NCBI GenBank assembly: GCA_012514505.1
Contig: JAAZAD010000092.1
Coordinates: forward strand, 1 to 40,997
Origin: Rhodococcus sp. (in: high G+C Gram-positive bacteria)
Lineage (GTDB): Bacteria > Actinomycetota > Actinomycetes > Mycobacteriales > Mycobacteriaceae
Direction of reading: 5' to 3'
Length of the DNA: 40,997 bases
Part shown: positions 6,727-15,172 of the stretch, one piece after another
Layout of the letters: each line of letters begins with the position of its first letter
Numbering within the stretch: the stretch's first letter is position 1
Notes under the pieces: model-generated
What the model was told of the DNA's origin: nothing
Seen by the model: only the letters and a program-made list of their open reading frames with translations
The model's database searches: none
Position numbers and translations under genes: made by a program

Positions 6727-8859
6727 TCACCGCGTCCTTCGGAGTACCGCGAGGGAACGAGCTTGGATCGTCAGCGGAGAACCGGCCTCGACCACGGTGT
6801 CGCTCGCACCCGTTGCTGACACGGTGTCGAGAACGACCGCCCACTCTCCGGCGTGATCGGCGTCGGGGGTGACGAACTCGATGTCCTCGTAGTGGGCGTT
6901 GAAGCACAACAGGAACGAATCTCCGACTATGCGTTCGCCGCGTCGGTCGGGTTCGGGAATGCCCTCGCCGCTGAGGAACACGGCGAGCGATTTTCCGAAT
7001 CCGCTGTCCCAGTCACCCGGGGTCATTTCGTCGCCAGTGGGCGTCATCCAGGCGATATCTCGGGTCTGCTCCCCACTGCGGATCGGTTTGCCCTCGAAGA
7101 ACCTGCGACGACGGAATACGGGGTTGTCCTTGCGCAGCCCAATTGCGCGCCGGGTGAATTCGACGAGATCGGAATTGGTTTCCGCGAGCGACCAGTCCAT
7201 CCACGACAATTCGGAGTCTTGGCAATAGACGTTGTTGTTGCCGTGCTGGGTTCGGCCCATCTCGTCGCCGTGCGCCAGCATCGGAGTGCCCTGGCTCAGT
7301 AGCAGCGTGGCGAGGAGGTTGCGGCTCTGTCGATCACGGAGCGCGATAACGTCCGGATCGTCGGTCGGTCCCTCGACACCGCAGTTCCACGAGCGGTTGT
7401 AGCTTTCGCCGTCGTGGTTGTCTTCCCCGTTCGCCAGGTTGTGCTTTTCGTTGTACGAGACCAGATCGCGGAGCGTGAAGCCGTCGTGGGCGACGACGAA
7501 GTTGATGCTGGCTCCCGGCCGTCTGCCCGTCGCCTCGTACAGATCCGACGATCCGGTAAGCCGAGATGCGAACTCGCCCAGGGTGGACGGTTCGCCACGC
7601 CAGTAGTCGCGCACGGTGTCCCGGTACTTACCGTTCCATTCCGTCCACAGACCGGGGAAATTACCGACCTGATATCCGCCCTCGCCGACGTCCCACGGCT
7701 CGGCGATCAGCTTCACCTGACTGACGATCGGATCTTGCTGGACCAGATCGAAGAACGCCGAAAGTCGGTCCACATCATGCAGTTCGCGCGCGAGCGTGGC
7801 GGCCAGGTCGAATCGGAATCCGTCGACGTGCATCTCCGTCACCCAGTACCGCAACGAATCCATGATCAGTTGCAGCGTGTGGGGGTGGCGGGCGTTGAGG
7901 CTGTTCCCGGTGCCGGTGTAGTCCATGTAGTGCGCGGCGTCGCCGTCGACGAGGCGGTAGTAGGCGGCGTTGTCGATGCCACGGAAACAGATGGTGGGGC
8001 CGAGGTGATTTCCCTCGGCAGTGTGGTTGTAGACGACGTCCAGGATCACCTCGATTCCGGCCGCGTGGAAAGAGCGCACCATCGCCTTGAACTCGGAGAC
8101 AGCCGCACCCGGCTTGTCGGCGGACGAGTATCCGGTGTGCGGGGCGAGGAAGCCGAACGTGTTGTAACCCCAATAGTTCCGCAGGCCACGGTCGAGCAGT
8201 ATCTGGTCGTGCATGAACTGGTGGACGGGCATCAGTTCGATCGCGGTGACCCCGAGCCGGGTGAGGTGGTCGATCACCGCCGGGTGCGCGAGCCCGGCGT
8301 ACGTTCCGCGCAGTTCCTCGGGTACACCCGGATGCGTCGCCGTCATACCTTTGACGTGGGCCTCGTAGATGACGGTCTCGTGGTACGGCCGTTTCGGGGG
8401 CCGGTCGGATGCCCAGTCGAAGAACGGATTGATCACCACCGTGGTCATGGTGTGGCCCAACGAGTCCAACCCCGTCGGCGCAGTCTCGTCACGGGAAGCG
8501 AGATCGTAGGAGAACAGCGACGGATCGTTGTCGAAGGTGCCGTCGAACGCTTTGCCGTACGGGTCGAGGAGCAGCTTGCTCGGATCGCATCGCAGACCGT
8601 TCGCCGGATCCCACGGACCGGCGATCCGGTATCCGTACCGCTGGCCCGGGACGACGGACGGGAGGTATGCGTGCCAGACGTAACCGTCGACTTCCTCGAG
8701 GGGGATGCGCGTCTCGGTGCCGTCCTTGGCGATGAGGCACAGGTCGACGGCTTCGGCGACTTCGGAGAACACGGAGAAGTTGGTGCCCGCTCCGTCGTAG
8801 GTGGCGCCGAGCGGGTAGGCGCTTCCGGGCCACACGGGCATCGAAGCGTTCTCGGCCAT
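6727..8859 (-). CDS. treX: Glycogen debranching enzyme (isoamylase type)
   Basis: TreX/GlgX hydrolyses alpha-1,6 branches of glycogen and supplies linear maltodextrins to TreY and TreZ. It is 710 residues long, normal for the family. An N-terminal CBM48-like domain (YPLGATYDGAGTNFSVFSE) leads into the GH13 barrel: VILDVVYNHTAEGN, VDGFRFDLA with nucleophile Asp351, LIAEPWDVG with acid Glu387, and VAHDGFTLRDLVSYNEKHN with Asp459. NWNCG-type and GDEMGRTQHGNNNVYCQD motifs are typical of GlgX/TreX. The ATG at 8859 is chosen: it fits a leaderless promoter 7 bases upstream and begins MAENASMPVWPGSAYPLG. The gene lies 24 bases downstream of bioA on the same strand, so some read-through from bioA is possible. 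Confidence 0.96.
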   Translation of the reverse strand: MAENASMPVWPGSAYPLGATYDGAGTNFSVFSEVAEAVDLCLIAKDGTETRIPLEEVDGYVWHAYLPSVVPGQRYGYRIAGPWDPANGLRCDPSKLLLDPYGKAFDGTFDNDPSLFSYDLASRDETAPTGLDSLGHTMTTVVINPFFDWASDRPPKRPYHETVIYEAHVKGMTATHPGVPEELRGTYAGLAHPAVIDHLTRLGVTAIELMPVHQFMHDQILLDRGLRNYWGYNTFGFLAPHTGYSSADKPGAAVSEFKAMVRSFHAAGIEVILDVVYNHTAEGNHLGPTICFRGIDNAAYYRLVDGDAAHYMDYTGTGNSLNARHPHTLQLIMDSLRYWVTEMHVDGFRFDLAATLARELHDVDRLSAFFDLVQQDPIVSQVKLIAEPWDVGEGGYQVGNFPGLWTEWNGKYRDTVRDYWRGEPSTLGEFASRLTGSSDLYEATGRRPGASINFVVAHDGFTLRDLVSYNEKHNLANGEDNHDGESYNRSWNCGVEGPTDDPDVIALRDRQSRNLLATLLLSQGTPMLAHGDEMGRTQHGNNNVYCQDSELSWMDWSLAETNSDLVEFTRRAIGLRKDNPVFRRRRFFEGKPIRSGEQTRDIAWMTPTGDEMTPGDWDSGFGKSLAVFLSGEGIPEPDRRGERIVGDSFLLCFNAHYEDIEFVTPDADHAGEWAVVLDTVSATGASDTVVEAGSPLTIQARSLAVLRRTR

Positions 8860-8866
8860 GACTAGA

Positions 8867-8872
8867 ACCCTA
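8867..8872 (-). promoter_or_regulatory. -10 hexamer of treX (leaderless)
   Basis: TAGGGT on the minus strand ends 7 bases before the treX ATG at 8859, and there is no Shine-Dalgarno between them. It lies in the 24-base gap after bioA, suggesting that the tre genes have their own promoter rather than depending on the BioQ-regulated bioA transcript. Confidence 0.5.
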
Positions 8873-8883
8873 GGCGCCAACCC

Positions 8884-10191
8884 TCAGCTTTGCGGCGATG
8901 GTGCTCCCGTGGCGGCGGCCGCCAGCATCGCCGAGCAGATCGACGCCACGTCGTCCTCGGAGCAGATGTACGGCGGCATCGCGTAGATCAGGGTGCGGAA
9001 GGGGCGCAACCACACGCCCGCGTTCACGGCCGCATCGGTGGCCGCTTCCATGTCGACGGGGCGGTCCAGTTCGATCACGCCGATTCCGCCCAGCACTCGT
9101 ACGTCCACGACGCCGGGCATGGTGCGCGCCGGTGCGAGCCCCCGTTCGAGTCCTTCGGTGAGCGCGGCGACTTCACTTCGCCAGTCACGTGAGAGCAGGA
9201 GTTCGGTCGAGGCGACAGCCACCGCGCAGGCCAGGGGATTGGCCATGAAGGTGGGCCCGTGCATGAGCCCGCCGGCTTCGCCCGCGCTGATCGTCGCGGC
9301 GATTTCTGCGGAGCACAATGTGGCGGCGAGGGTCATGTACCCGCCGGTGAGAGCCTTTCCGACGCACATCACGTCGGGGCTGATATCGGCGTGGTCGGCG
9401 GCGAACAGTTCGCCGGTGCGCCCGAAGCCCGTGGCGATCTCGTCGAAGATCAGCAGCAGGTCGTGCTCGTCGCACAGCCTGCGCAGTTCGGTGAGGTAGC
9501 GCCGGTCGTGGAAGCTCATGCCGCCTGCGCCCTGGACCAGCGGTTCGACGATGATCGCCGCGAGTTCGTCGCGGTGGGCGAGCACGAGTTTTTCGAACTC
9601 GGCGATGTAGGACGGATCGAACTCGGCGGGCGGTTTCGGTGCGAACACCTGACGGGCCAGCACGTCGGTCCACAGTGAGTGCATGCCGCCGTCCGGGTCG
9701 CACACGCTCATCGGTGCGAAGGTGTCGCCGTGGTAGCCGCCCCGCCATGTCAGCAGGCGATGCTTTTCCGGCCGCCCTCTGCTTCGCCAGTATTGGAGAG
9801 CCATCTTCACGGCGACCTCGACGGACACCGAGCCGGAATCGGCGAGGAACACCCGGTCGAGCCCGTCCGGGGTGATGTCGACGAGGAGTTCCGCGAGTCG
9901 CGCCGCGGGTTCGTGGGTGAGCCCGCCGAACATCACATGGCTCATGCGTCCGAGCTGCGCGGTTGCCGCCTCGTCGAGCACTGGGTGCCCGTAGCCGTGA
10001 ACGGCCGCCCACCAGCTGCTCATCCCGTCCACGATCTCGCGGCCGTCGGCCAGACGTAGGCGGGTTCCTTGCGCGCTCTCGACCACGAGAGGGACCGTGG
10101 ACGCAGGTACGGCGCCGTACGGATGCCACAGGTGTTGGGCATCGAGCTCGGAGATCCGGGCGGGCGAGAGTCGAGTAGGTATTGCAGCCAC
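8884..10191 (-). CDS. bioA: Adenosylmethionine-8-amino-7-oxononanoate aminotransferase
   Basis: BioA transfers an amino group from S-adenosylmethionine to KAPA, giving DAPA, the third step of biotin ring assembly. It is a 435-residue class III PLP aminotransferase. Visible are [11 protein letters not shown] near the N-terminus, [15 protein letters not shown], the PLP-contact segment [20 protein letters not shown], the [14 protein letters not shown] motif carrying the cofactor-binding Asp, and VGKALTGGY with the Schiff-base Lys279. SWW and the HPYG tyrosine are typical BioA substrate-site residues. The GTG at 10191 is preferred over longer frames because TATCGT ends 6 bases before it (leaderless) and the upstream extension runs into the bioF promoter. 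It is divergent from bioF and shares one BioQ box. Confidence 0.96.
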   Translation of the reverse strand: MAAIPTRLSPARISELDAQHLWHPYGAVPASTVPLVVESAQGTRLRLADGREIVDGMSSWWAAVHGYGHPVLDEAATAQLGRMSHVMFGGLTHEPAARLAELLVDITPDGLDRVFLADSGSVSVEVAVKMALQYWRSRGRPEKHRLLTWRGGYHGDTFAPMSVCDPDGGMHSLWTDVLARQVFAPKPPAEFDPSYIAEFEKLVLAHRDELAAIIVEPLVQGAGGMSFHDRRYLTELRRLCDEHDLLLIFDEIATGFGRTGELFAADHADISPDVMCVGKALTGGYMTLAATLCSAEIAATISAGEAGGLMHGPTFMANPLACAVAVASTELLLSRDWRSEVAALTEGLERGLAPARTMPGVVDVRVLGGIGVIELDRPVDMEAATDAAVNAGVWLRPFRTLIYAMPPYICSEDDVASICSAMLAAAATGAPSPQS

Positions 10192-10197
10192 GCCCCG

Positions 10198-10260
10198 ACG
10201 ATAGCGGCCACAATTTGTGGGCCACCGCCGGGGTTGAACGGTGTTCAAGTCGAGTATGGT
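10198..10260. promoter_or_regulatory. bioA/bioF divergent control region with BioQ box (10234-10248)
   Basis: TTGAACGGTGTTCAA (10234-10248) matches the known actinobacterial BioQ operator, TGAAC-N3-GTTCA. bioF has a TATGGT hexamer (10255-10260) 8 bases before its GTG. bioA has TATCGT on the minus strand (10203-10198) 6 bases before its GTG. Both transcripts appear leaderless. The box centre lies about 28 bases upstream of the bioF start and about 50 upstream of that of bioA, so one bound BioQ dimer could repress both. A second, imperfect dyad (GGCCACAA / TTGTGGGCC, 10206-10223) lies closer to bioA; its role is unknown. Confidence 0.85.
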
Positions 10261-10268
10261 CGAGAATC

Positions 10269-11411
10269 GTGGGCACCGAATACACCTCATTGGCCTGGCT
10301 GGACGAGATCGAAGCCGCTCGTCGCAAGGCCGGTCTGCGCCGTGAGCTGCGGCCTCGGCATGAAGTGGGGGAGCCTGTAGACCTGGCGTCCAACGACTAT
10401 CTCGGCCTGGTCCGGCACCCGGACGTCGTGGAGGGCGCGATCGACGCCGTCCGTAGCTGGGGGACGGGCGCCACCGGATCGCGCCTGGTCACGGGGTCGA
10501 CCACCGCACACGAGGTGCTCGAACAGGAACTCGCCGAATTCGTCGGCACCGAATCCGGTCTGGTGTTCTCGTCCGGCTATGCCGCGAACCTCGGTGCGGT
10601 GACGGCCCTCGCGGGACGCGATGCGCTGGTGATCTCGGACGCGGGCAGTCACGCGTCGCTGGTCGACGCGTGCCGGCTGTCCCGCTCCCGCGTGGTGGTT
10701 GCCCCGCACAACGACCCCGCCTTCGTCGCCGACGCACTGGCCGCGCGGACCGAGGCTCGTGCCCTCGTGCTCACCGACTCGGTATTCAGCGCGGACGGCG
10801 ACCTGGCGCCGTTGGTCGAACTGCACCGCGTGTGCCGTGAGAACGGTGCCTTGCTGCTCGTCGATGAGGCGCACGCGATCGGGGTGCGCGGCCAGGGCGG
10901 GCGAGGGCTCGTTCACGAGGTGGGTCTGGCGGGGGAGCCCGACATCATCGTGACGGCGACGCTGTCCAAATCGCTCGCCAGCCAGGGAGGTGTGGTGCTC
11001 GGCGCCGACAAGGTGCGGGCCCATCTGGTCGATGCGGCGCGTACGTTCATCTTCGACACCGGCCTCGCGCCCGCCGCCGTGGGAGCTGCCCATGCGGCGC
11101 TGCATGTGCTGATCGCAGAACCCGAGCGGGCAGATCGCGTTCTCGCCCGTGCCCGTCAACTGGCCGAGATGACTGGGGCGCGCACGCCGGAGTCGGCGGT
11201 GGTGTCGGTGATTCTCGGTGATGCGCAGCGTGCGTTCGATGCGGCGACGGCATGCCGCGCGCGGGGCTTGCACGTGGGGTGCTTTCGACCGCCGTCGGTG
11301 CCGGAAGGCACGTCGCGGCTGCGTCTGACCGCCCGTGCAACTCTCGACGAAGACGACATGACGCTCATCGAGAAGGTCTTGTCCGACGTGCTGGCAGGGG
11401 CGAGCGCGTGA
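10269..11411 (+). CDS. bioF: 8-amino-7-oxononanoate synthase
   Basis: BioF condenses pimeloyl-thioester with alanine to give KAPA, the first committed step of the biotin bicycle. This 380-residue alpha-oxoamine synthase shows [60 protein letters not shown] and [13 protein letters not shown] with the PLP lysine Lys234. The GTG at 10269 is set by the leaderless promoter; longer frames run back into the BioQ box. It ends in a GTGA overlap with bioD, so the two are translationally coupled. Repression by BioQ is likely from the box at 10234-10248. Identity is secure. Confidence 0.96.
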   Translation: MGTEYTSLAWLDEIEAARRKAGLRRELRPRHEVGEPVDLASNDYLGLVRHPDVVEGAIDAVRSWGTGATGSRLVTGSTTAHEVLEQELAEFVGTESGLVFSSGYAANLGAVTALAGRDALVISDAGSHASLVDACRLSRSRVVVAPHNDPAFVADALAARTEARALVLTDSVFSADGDLAPLVELHRVCRENGALLLVDEAHAIGVRGQGGRGLVHEVGLAGEPDIIVTATLSKSLASQGGVVLGADKVRAHLVDAARTFIFDTGLAPAAVGAAHAALHVLIAEPERADRVLARARQLAEMTGARTPESAVVSVILGDAQRAFDAATACRARGLHVGCFRPPSVPEGTSRLRLTARATLDEDDMTLIEKVLSDVLAGASA

Positions 11412-12115
11412 GCGTCCTCGTGATCACCGGCACCTCGACCGATGTCGGCAAGACGGTCGTCACCGCGGCATTGGCGGCCGCCGCTGCGGCGGCAGGGCGA
11501 ACGGTGGCGGTGTGCAAACCCGCCCAGACCGGAGTCGCTCCCGGTGAGGCCGGAGATCTCGAGGAGATCGAACGGCTCACGGGCGTCACCGATCTCGTCG
11601 AATTGGTCCGCTATCCCGACCCGCTGGCGCCGGACACCGCAGCACGCCGAGCCGGAATGCCGTTGCTCGAACGCAAACCAATGGTCGACGCGGTGAACGA
11701 ATTGGCGGCCTCGCACGACCTTGTGCTCGTCGAAGGTGCGGGCGGGCTGCTGGTGCGGCTCGGTGTCGACGGATTCACGCTGTCCGATGTGGCCCGTGAC
11801 CTCGGTGCGCCCGTGGTGGTGGTCGCCTCGGCTTCGCTGGGGACCCTGAATCATTCGGAGCTGACTGTTCGCGCCTTGAAGGCCGACGGAGTGACGTGTG
11901 CGGGTGTAGTGATCGGTTCGTGGCCCGACGAGCCAGACCTCGCGGAGACGTGCAACCTCGATGACCTTCCCGTGGTGACGGGTGTCCCCGTCACTGGACG
12001 GGTGCCCGCTGGAAGCGGAGGGCTCGGTCGGGATGACTTCACCCGTGCCGCTGCGGGCTGGTTCGATCCGGAGTGGCTCGCTGACACCACGAGCGGGTCG
12101 CGGGCCCTGGCCTGA
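11408..12115 (+). CDS. bioD: Dethiobiotin synthetase
   Basis: BioD closes the ureido ring of biotin from DAPA, CO2 and ATP. It is a 235-residue P-loop protein: GTSTDVGKT at residues 8-16 (a GTxTxVGKT Walker A), CKPAQTG around residue 36 for substrate binding, and [12 protein letters not shown] around residue 110 carrying the magnesium-binding Glu. The GTG start at 11408 overlaps the bioF stop as GTGA. The gene closes the bioFD operon; 161 bases of non-coding sequence follow before the DUF222 gene. That stretch holds the SOS-type promoter at its end and no clear terminator. Confidence 0.96.
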   Translation: MSVLVITGTSTDVGKTVVTAALAAAAAAAGRTVAVCKPAQTGVAPGEAGDLEEIERLTGVTDLVELVRYPDPLAPDTAARRAGMPLLERKPMVDAVNELAASHDLVLVEGAGGLLVRLGVDGFTLSDVARDLGAPVVVVASASLGTLNHSELTVRALKADGVTCAGVVIGSWPDEPDLAETCNLDDLPVVTGVPVTGRVPAGSGGLGRDDFTRAAAGWFDPEWLADTTSGSRALA

Positions 12116-12241
12116 GCGACCCGCGGCGATCTATTGTGCATCGGTTGCGGGGCAGCGCATGGGGCTAAGACCTTTTGTCGCCAACATCGTGAGCTGTGAG
12201 CTGCAAGGACGAGAACGACTGAGTTCGACCCCAGGGAACCC

Positions 12242-12270
12242 TTGAATCGAACTGGTGTTCGAACTATGAT
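12242..12270 (+). promoter_or_regulatory. SOS-type promoter: LexA box inside a TTGAAT-N17-TATGAT promoter
   Basis: TTGAAT (12242-12247), a 17-base spacer and TATGAT (12265-12270) form the best promoter in the window. Its spacer holds TCGAACTGGTGTTCGA (12247-12262), an exact match to the mycobacterial LexA consensus TCGAAC-N4-GTTCGA. The hexamer ends 6 bases before the ATG of the DUF222/HNH gene, so the transcript should be leaderless and DNA-damage inducible. Confidence 0.85.
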
Positions 12271-12276
12271 TTACGT

Positions 12277-13659
12277 ATGGGGTCGGGGGATTCACACCAC
12301 GGGGTAGACGAGCAACTGCGGGCGGACGCGTTGCGGTTGTCCGCGAATGCACCCGAGTCGTGGCAGTTGGCGGATCGGCAGTTGTGTGACTCGGTGCTCG
12401 ACGTGTCGGCGGAGATCACCCGTTTGGAGGCCCGTCGGGTGTGGCTGGTGGCGGAGGTCGATGCCCGCTGCAAGATGGATGTGCTCGGGTATCGGAGCAC
12501 CAAAATGTGGTTGGCGTGCAACACCTTGCTGGAGGTCGGGGCGGCAGGCAGGTTGATCGCTCTGGGGGCTACGTTGCGGGATCATCCGGAGGTTGGCGCC
12601 GCCCTGGATGCCGGGGGCATTTCCATTGCGCATGCGGGGTTGATCGTGCGTTTCTGCGAGAAGCCACCTACTGGAATGCCGGCGGAGGCGTTGTCGGCGT
12701 GCCGGGATGCGTTGTTGGGGGCTGCGACAGGTCCAACCGCCACCAGCGATGGGGTGCGGGCGGTTATCTCGAAGCTCGAGCACATTTTCGAATCCGACAC
12801 CCCGCCGCCAGCCGAGGACACCGAGCGCAACGAGTTTCATGCTTCGAGAACCTTGAATGGGCGCATGTCGGTGAAGGGTGATCTGGATGTGGTGACGGGG
12901 GAGATGCTGCTGGCCGCGTTGTCTGGGTTGTCGAAACCCCGACCTGCGTCCGATGGCACCCCGGATTCGCGGACCCCGGCCCGGCGGCGAGCGGACGGGT
13001 TCACCGAACTGCTGCGCCGCTATCTGGCATCCGGCATCGGTCCGGTCGAGGGTGGGCAGAAACCCCACATCAGTGTGACGGTGAAGGCAGCAGATCTGGC
13101 CGAACACCGCGCCCCGGACGGTCGCGCGGACGCGGCGCGGTCGGAGCGCTCTTCCTACGAGGATCTGTTCACCGACCCGGATCGGGATCATGTGGGGTGG
13201 ACGTCGTGGATGGGGCCGCTCACGGTGAACACTGCACGCCTGTTGTCCTGTGATTGCCTGCTGTCCACCGTGGTCGTGGACGTGCATGGTGCGCCGTTGG
13301 ATTTGGGGGACACGATGCGGACGGTGACCGGTAAGCAGCGCCGCGCCCTGGTGGCCCGCGATCGTGGGTGCGCGTTCCCGAACTGTGGGGCCCCGGCTTC
13401 CTGGTGCGAAGGTCACCACATCAAGCATTGGTCCGATCACGGGCCCACGAACATGGACAATCTGGTGTTGCTGTGCGGATTTCACCACCGGTTGTTGCAT
13501 CATTCGGCGTGGGAAATCCGGATGGGCGCCGACCGGCACCCGTGGTTCCTGCCACCACCACGGTTCGGGGTGCGGCCGGAGCCGTTGCCCTCGAACCACC
13601 GGGCGCACACGACTCGGGACGGTCCACACGATAACCGGGCCGGACCCAACGCCGCCTGA
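12277..13659 (+). CDS. DUF222/HNH endonuclease-domain protein (13E12 repeat family)
   Basis: A 460-residue protein of the DUF222 plus HNH family, called 13E12 repeat proteins in mycobacteria. Residues about 25-330 are the DUF222 part (LEARRVWLVAEVDARCKM, LEVGAAGRLIALGATL, RRADGFTELLRRYL). The C-terminal HNH domain has Cys365, Cys370 and Cys377, then EGHHIKHWSDHG with His380-His381, NMDNLVLLCGFHHRLLHH and a proline-rich tail. The metal and catalytic residues of an HNH nuclease are all present, so it may cleave DNA, but no target is known. A consensus LexA box lies in its promoter. It sits between bioD and bioB, where M. tuberculosis has a REP13E12 copy carrying prophage phiRv1. The ATG at 12277 is fixed by the leaderless promoter. 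Confidence 0.9.
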   Translation: MGSGDSHHGVDEQLRADALRLSANAPESWQLADRQLCDSVLDVSAEITRLEARRVWLVAEVDARCKMDVLGYRSTKMWLACNTLLEVGAAGRLIALGATLRDHPEVGAALDAGGISIAHAGLIVRFCEKPPTGMPAEALSACRDALLGAATGPTATSDGVRAVISKLEHIFESDTPPPAEDTERNEFHASRTLNGRMSVKGDLDVVTGEMLLAALSGLSKPRPASDGTPDSRTPARRRADGFTELLRRYLASGIGPVEGGQKPHISVTVKAADLAEHRAPDGRADAARSERSSYEDLFTDPDRDHVGWTSWMGPLTVNTARLLSCDCLLSTVVVDVHGAPLDLGDTMRTVTGKQRRALVARDRGCAFPNCGAPASWCEGHHIKHWSDHGPTNMDNLVLLCGFHHRLLHHSAWEIRMGADRHPWFLPPPRFGVRPEPLPSNHRAHTTRDGPHDNRAGPNAA

Positions 13660-13674
13660 CACCAACCCCCGAGT

Positions 13675-13708
13675 TAGCGCCGCCTACCAGGACAACGGGC
13701 CGGCGCTA
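13675..13708. terminator. Hairpin between convergent DUF222 and hydroxylase genes
   Basis: TAGCGCCG (13675-13682) pairs perfectly with CGGCGCTA (13701-13708) across an 18-base loop. The right arm contains the stop codon of the minus-strand hydroxylase (13706-13708). Its position between convergent genes suggests a bidirectional terminator, without a T-tract. Confidence 0.5.
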
Positions 13709-14389
13709 CGCGGCGTGCAGGTTTCGGGCTGTGGGTGATTTCGGAGTCGCGTCGGGGTCCGGGTCGGTGCCGAGAACTCGATCAGCCGTCCCGGATGTGG
13801 TGACCGTGAACCAGTAATGCTCATTCCGGTAGTGGTGGTGCCGATGGTTGCGCCAGACTGCCCGGTAGGCATGTGATTTCGGTGTGTAATCGGTGTGGAT
13901 GAGGTAATGAATCCACTCGTACGCGAGTCCGAAGACGCTGAGGGTGACGACGAACGTCAAACCCAAACCCACTCGCGGAAATGCGAACATAGCGACGACG
14001 GCCAGGACCGGAACCAGCATCACCAACGTCTGCCACGGGATGAAGATCAACGGGATGTCGCGGGGATCCGCATGGTGCTCGCGGTGTTTGCGGGCGAGCA
14101 GAGAGTCCACCGTCAGTCCAAGAACGTGTCGTGGCTTCCAGTGCAAAACACAGACATGGATGACCCACTCGACGAACGGAAATGCTGCCAGCATCACCAC
14201 AGGCACCACCAGGTCGGTGAGCTGCCAGTTGCCGACGACGACGCGCAGGGTGAGCGCGACGACGAGAAGCCCGCCGATCATCCACGGCGACGGATGCCGC
14301 ACGAATTCGGACGCGGCGTCGCGCAACGTCATCGACCGTCGTCGCGTGCGATTCGACCGCTGGGGGCTCGTGCGCCGCGAATTCGACAT
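13706..14389 (-). CDS. Fatty acid hydroxylase/sterol desaturase-family membrane enzyme
   Basis: A 227-residue integral membrane di-iron enzyme. Hydrophobic helices lie at about residues 38-52, 58-80, 117-135 and 140-160. The histidine clusters that bind the iron pair are evident: WVIHVCVLHWKPRH, ARKHREHH, WIHYLIHTDYTPKSHAYR and WRNHRHHHYRNEHYWFTV. This is the pattern of the FA_hydroxylase family, which hydroxylates or desaturates lipids, sterols or carotenoids; the substrate cannot be told from sequence. The first 20 residues are Ser/Arg-rich, so the second ATG (MTLRDAASEF) is a possible start; the ATG at 14389 has GGAGTGAGG upstream. It begins 4 bases after the GntR gene and is very likely co-transcribed with it and controlled by it. 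Confidence 0.88.
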   Translation of the reverse strand: MSNSRRTSPQRSNRTRRRSMTLRDAASEFVRHPSPWMIGGLLVVALTLRVVVGNWQLTDLVVPVVMLAAFPFVEWVIHVCVLHWKPRHVLGLTVDSLLARKHREHHADPRDIPLIFIPWQTLVMLVPVLAVVAMFAFPRVGLGLTFVVTLSVFGLAYEWIHYLIHTDYTPKSHAYRAVWRNHRHHHYRNEHYWFTVTTSGTADRVLGTDPDPDATPKSPTARNLHAA

Positions 14390-14393
14390 CGCC

Positions 14394-15119
14394 TCACTCC
14401 GAATCGTGTTGTTGGAGATCCTCGATCACGGCGATGATCGCGGCGGTGCCTGCCCCGAGGAGGGTCGCCGCGGCCGATTCTGCAGCGTCCGCGTCGTGCG
14501 AAGCGATTGCGGCGGAAAGGGATTCGTAGAGGTCGGAGCGGCTGACCTCCGCGATCATGACGGTCGCCATCGCGGTCATAGTCGGCTCGTATGCGTGTCG
14601 CAGGCTGTTGAAGATCAGCCGAAATGCAATGGAATCCGCTGCGTCGACCACGCATTCCCAGAACGTCAGCGCGCTCACCTGAAGGTCGACGGGGTCGTCG
14701 CTGTCGAACAGCGGTGGGAGGGCGTCACGTATCGCTTGCGCGGATTGTGCGGTGGCACGCTGCGCCGCGAGGCAGGCGATGTGGATGCCGATCGTCTGCC
14801 GTGCCTCGAGAACGCTGCGCGCCACCGACCAGTCGGGCACGCCGTTACGAACGAGCAGTTGCCCAAGCAGCTCGGGGCCCGCGCTGCGCCTGAAATCGCG
14901 CACCGAGGTGGACTCGCCGTGACGGATGTCGATCAATCCGGCTTGGCTCAGCTTCTGCACGGCTTCTCGAACCACGGGACGTGAGACTCCGAAGGCCTCG
15001 GCCAGGCGCCGTTCGCTCGGTAGTGACGTGCCTGCGCTCAGTTCGCCGTCCAGTACCCGGGACGCGATCTGGTCGAAAACGGCCGTGGACGTCGAGGTGC
15101 GGGTGATCGGCTCGAACAT
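14394..15119 (-). CDS. GntR-family regulator, FadR subfamily
   Basis: A 241-residue regulator. The winged helix at residues about 10-75 reads AVFDQIASRVLDGELSAGTSLPSERRLAEAFGVSRPVVREAVQKL, a standard GntR signature (recorded here for recognition: the LPSERRLAEAFGVSRPVVRE core). An all-helical FCD-type effector domain follows at about 90-230. FadR-subfamily proteins usually sense acids or acyl-CoAs. It precedes the hydroxylase gene by 4 bases, follows the lipase gene on the same strand, and has a TGGTAATACCA palindrome 37 bases upstream of its start. A TAGATT hexamer ends 6 bases before the ATG, so a leaderless transcript is likely. The true ligand is unknown; a link to fatty-acid modification is inferred from neighbours. 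Confidence 0.88.
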   Translation of the reverse strand: MFEPITRTSTSTAVFDQIASRVLDGELSAGTSLPSERRLAEAFGVSRPVVREAVQKLSQAGLIDIRHGESTSVRDFRRSAGPELLGQLLVRNGVPDWSVARSVLEARQTIGIHIACLAAQRATAQSAQAIRDALPPLFDSDDPVDLQVSALTFWECVVDAADSIAFRLIFNSLRHAYEPTMTAMATVMIAEVSRSDLYESLSAAIASHDADAAESAAATLLGAGTAAIIAVIEDLQQHDSE

Positions 15120-15125
15120 CTTCCG

Positions 15126-15166
15126 AATCTATGCCCGCAGCTGGTAGAGGTCAAGTGGTAATACCA
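15126..15166 (-). promoter_or_regulatory. GntR promoter and FadR-type palindrome (15156-15166)
   Basis: TGGTAATACCA (15156-15166) is a perfect odd palindrome of the TGGT-N3-ACCA form bound by FadR-subfamily GntR proteins. It lies 25 bases upstream of the TAGATT -10 hexamer (minus strand, 15131-15126), which ends 6 bases before the GntR ATG. Autoregulation of the GntR-hydroxylase pair is inferred. Confidence 0.6.
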
Positions 15167-15172
15167 GTTCGT

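Noticed and set aside
7414..8865. 483-codon frame on the plus strand over treX
   Set aside because: Antisense shadow of the clear GH13 enzyme; high GC creates long open frames.
12292..13665. 457-codon minus-strand frame over the DUF222/HNH gene
   Set aside because: Complete shadow of the gene with its own promoter; translation is His/Arg/Pro-rich without domains.
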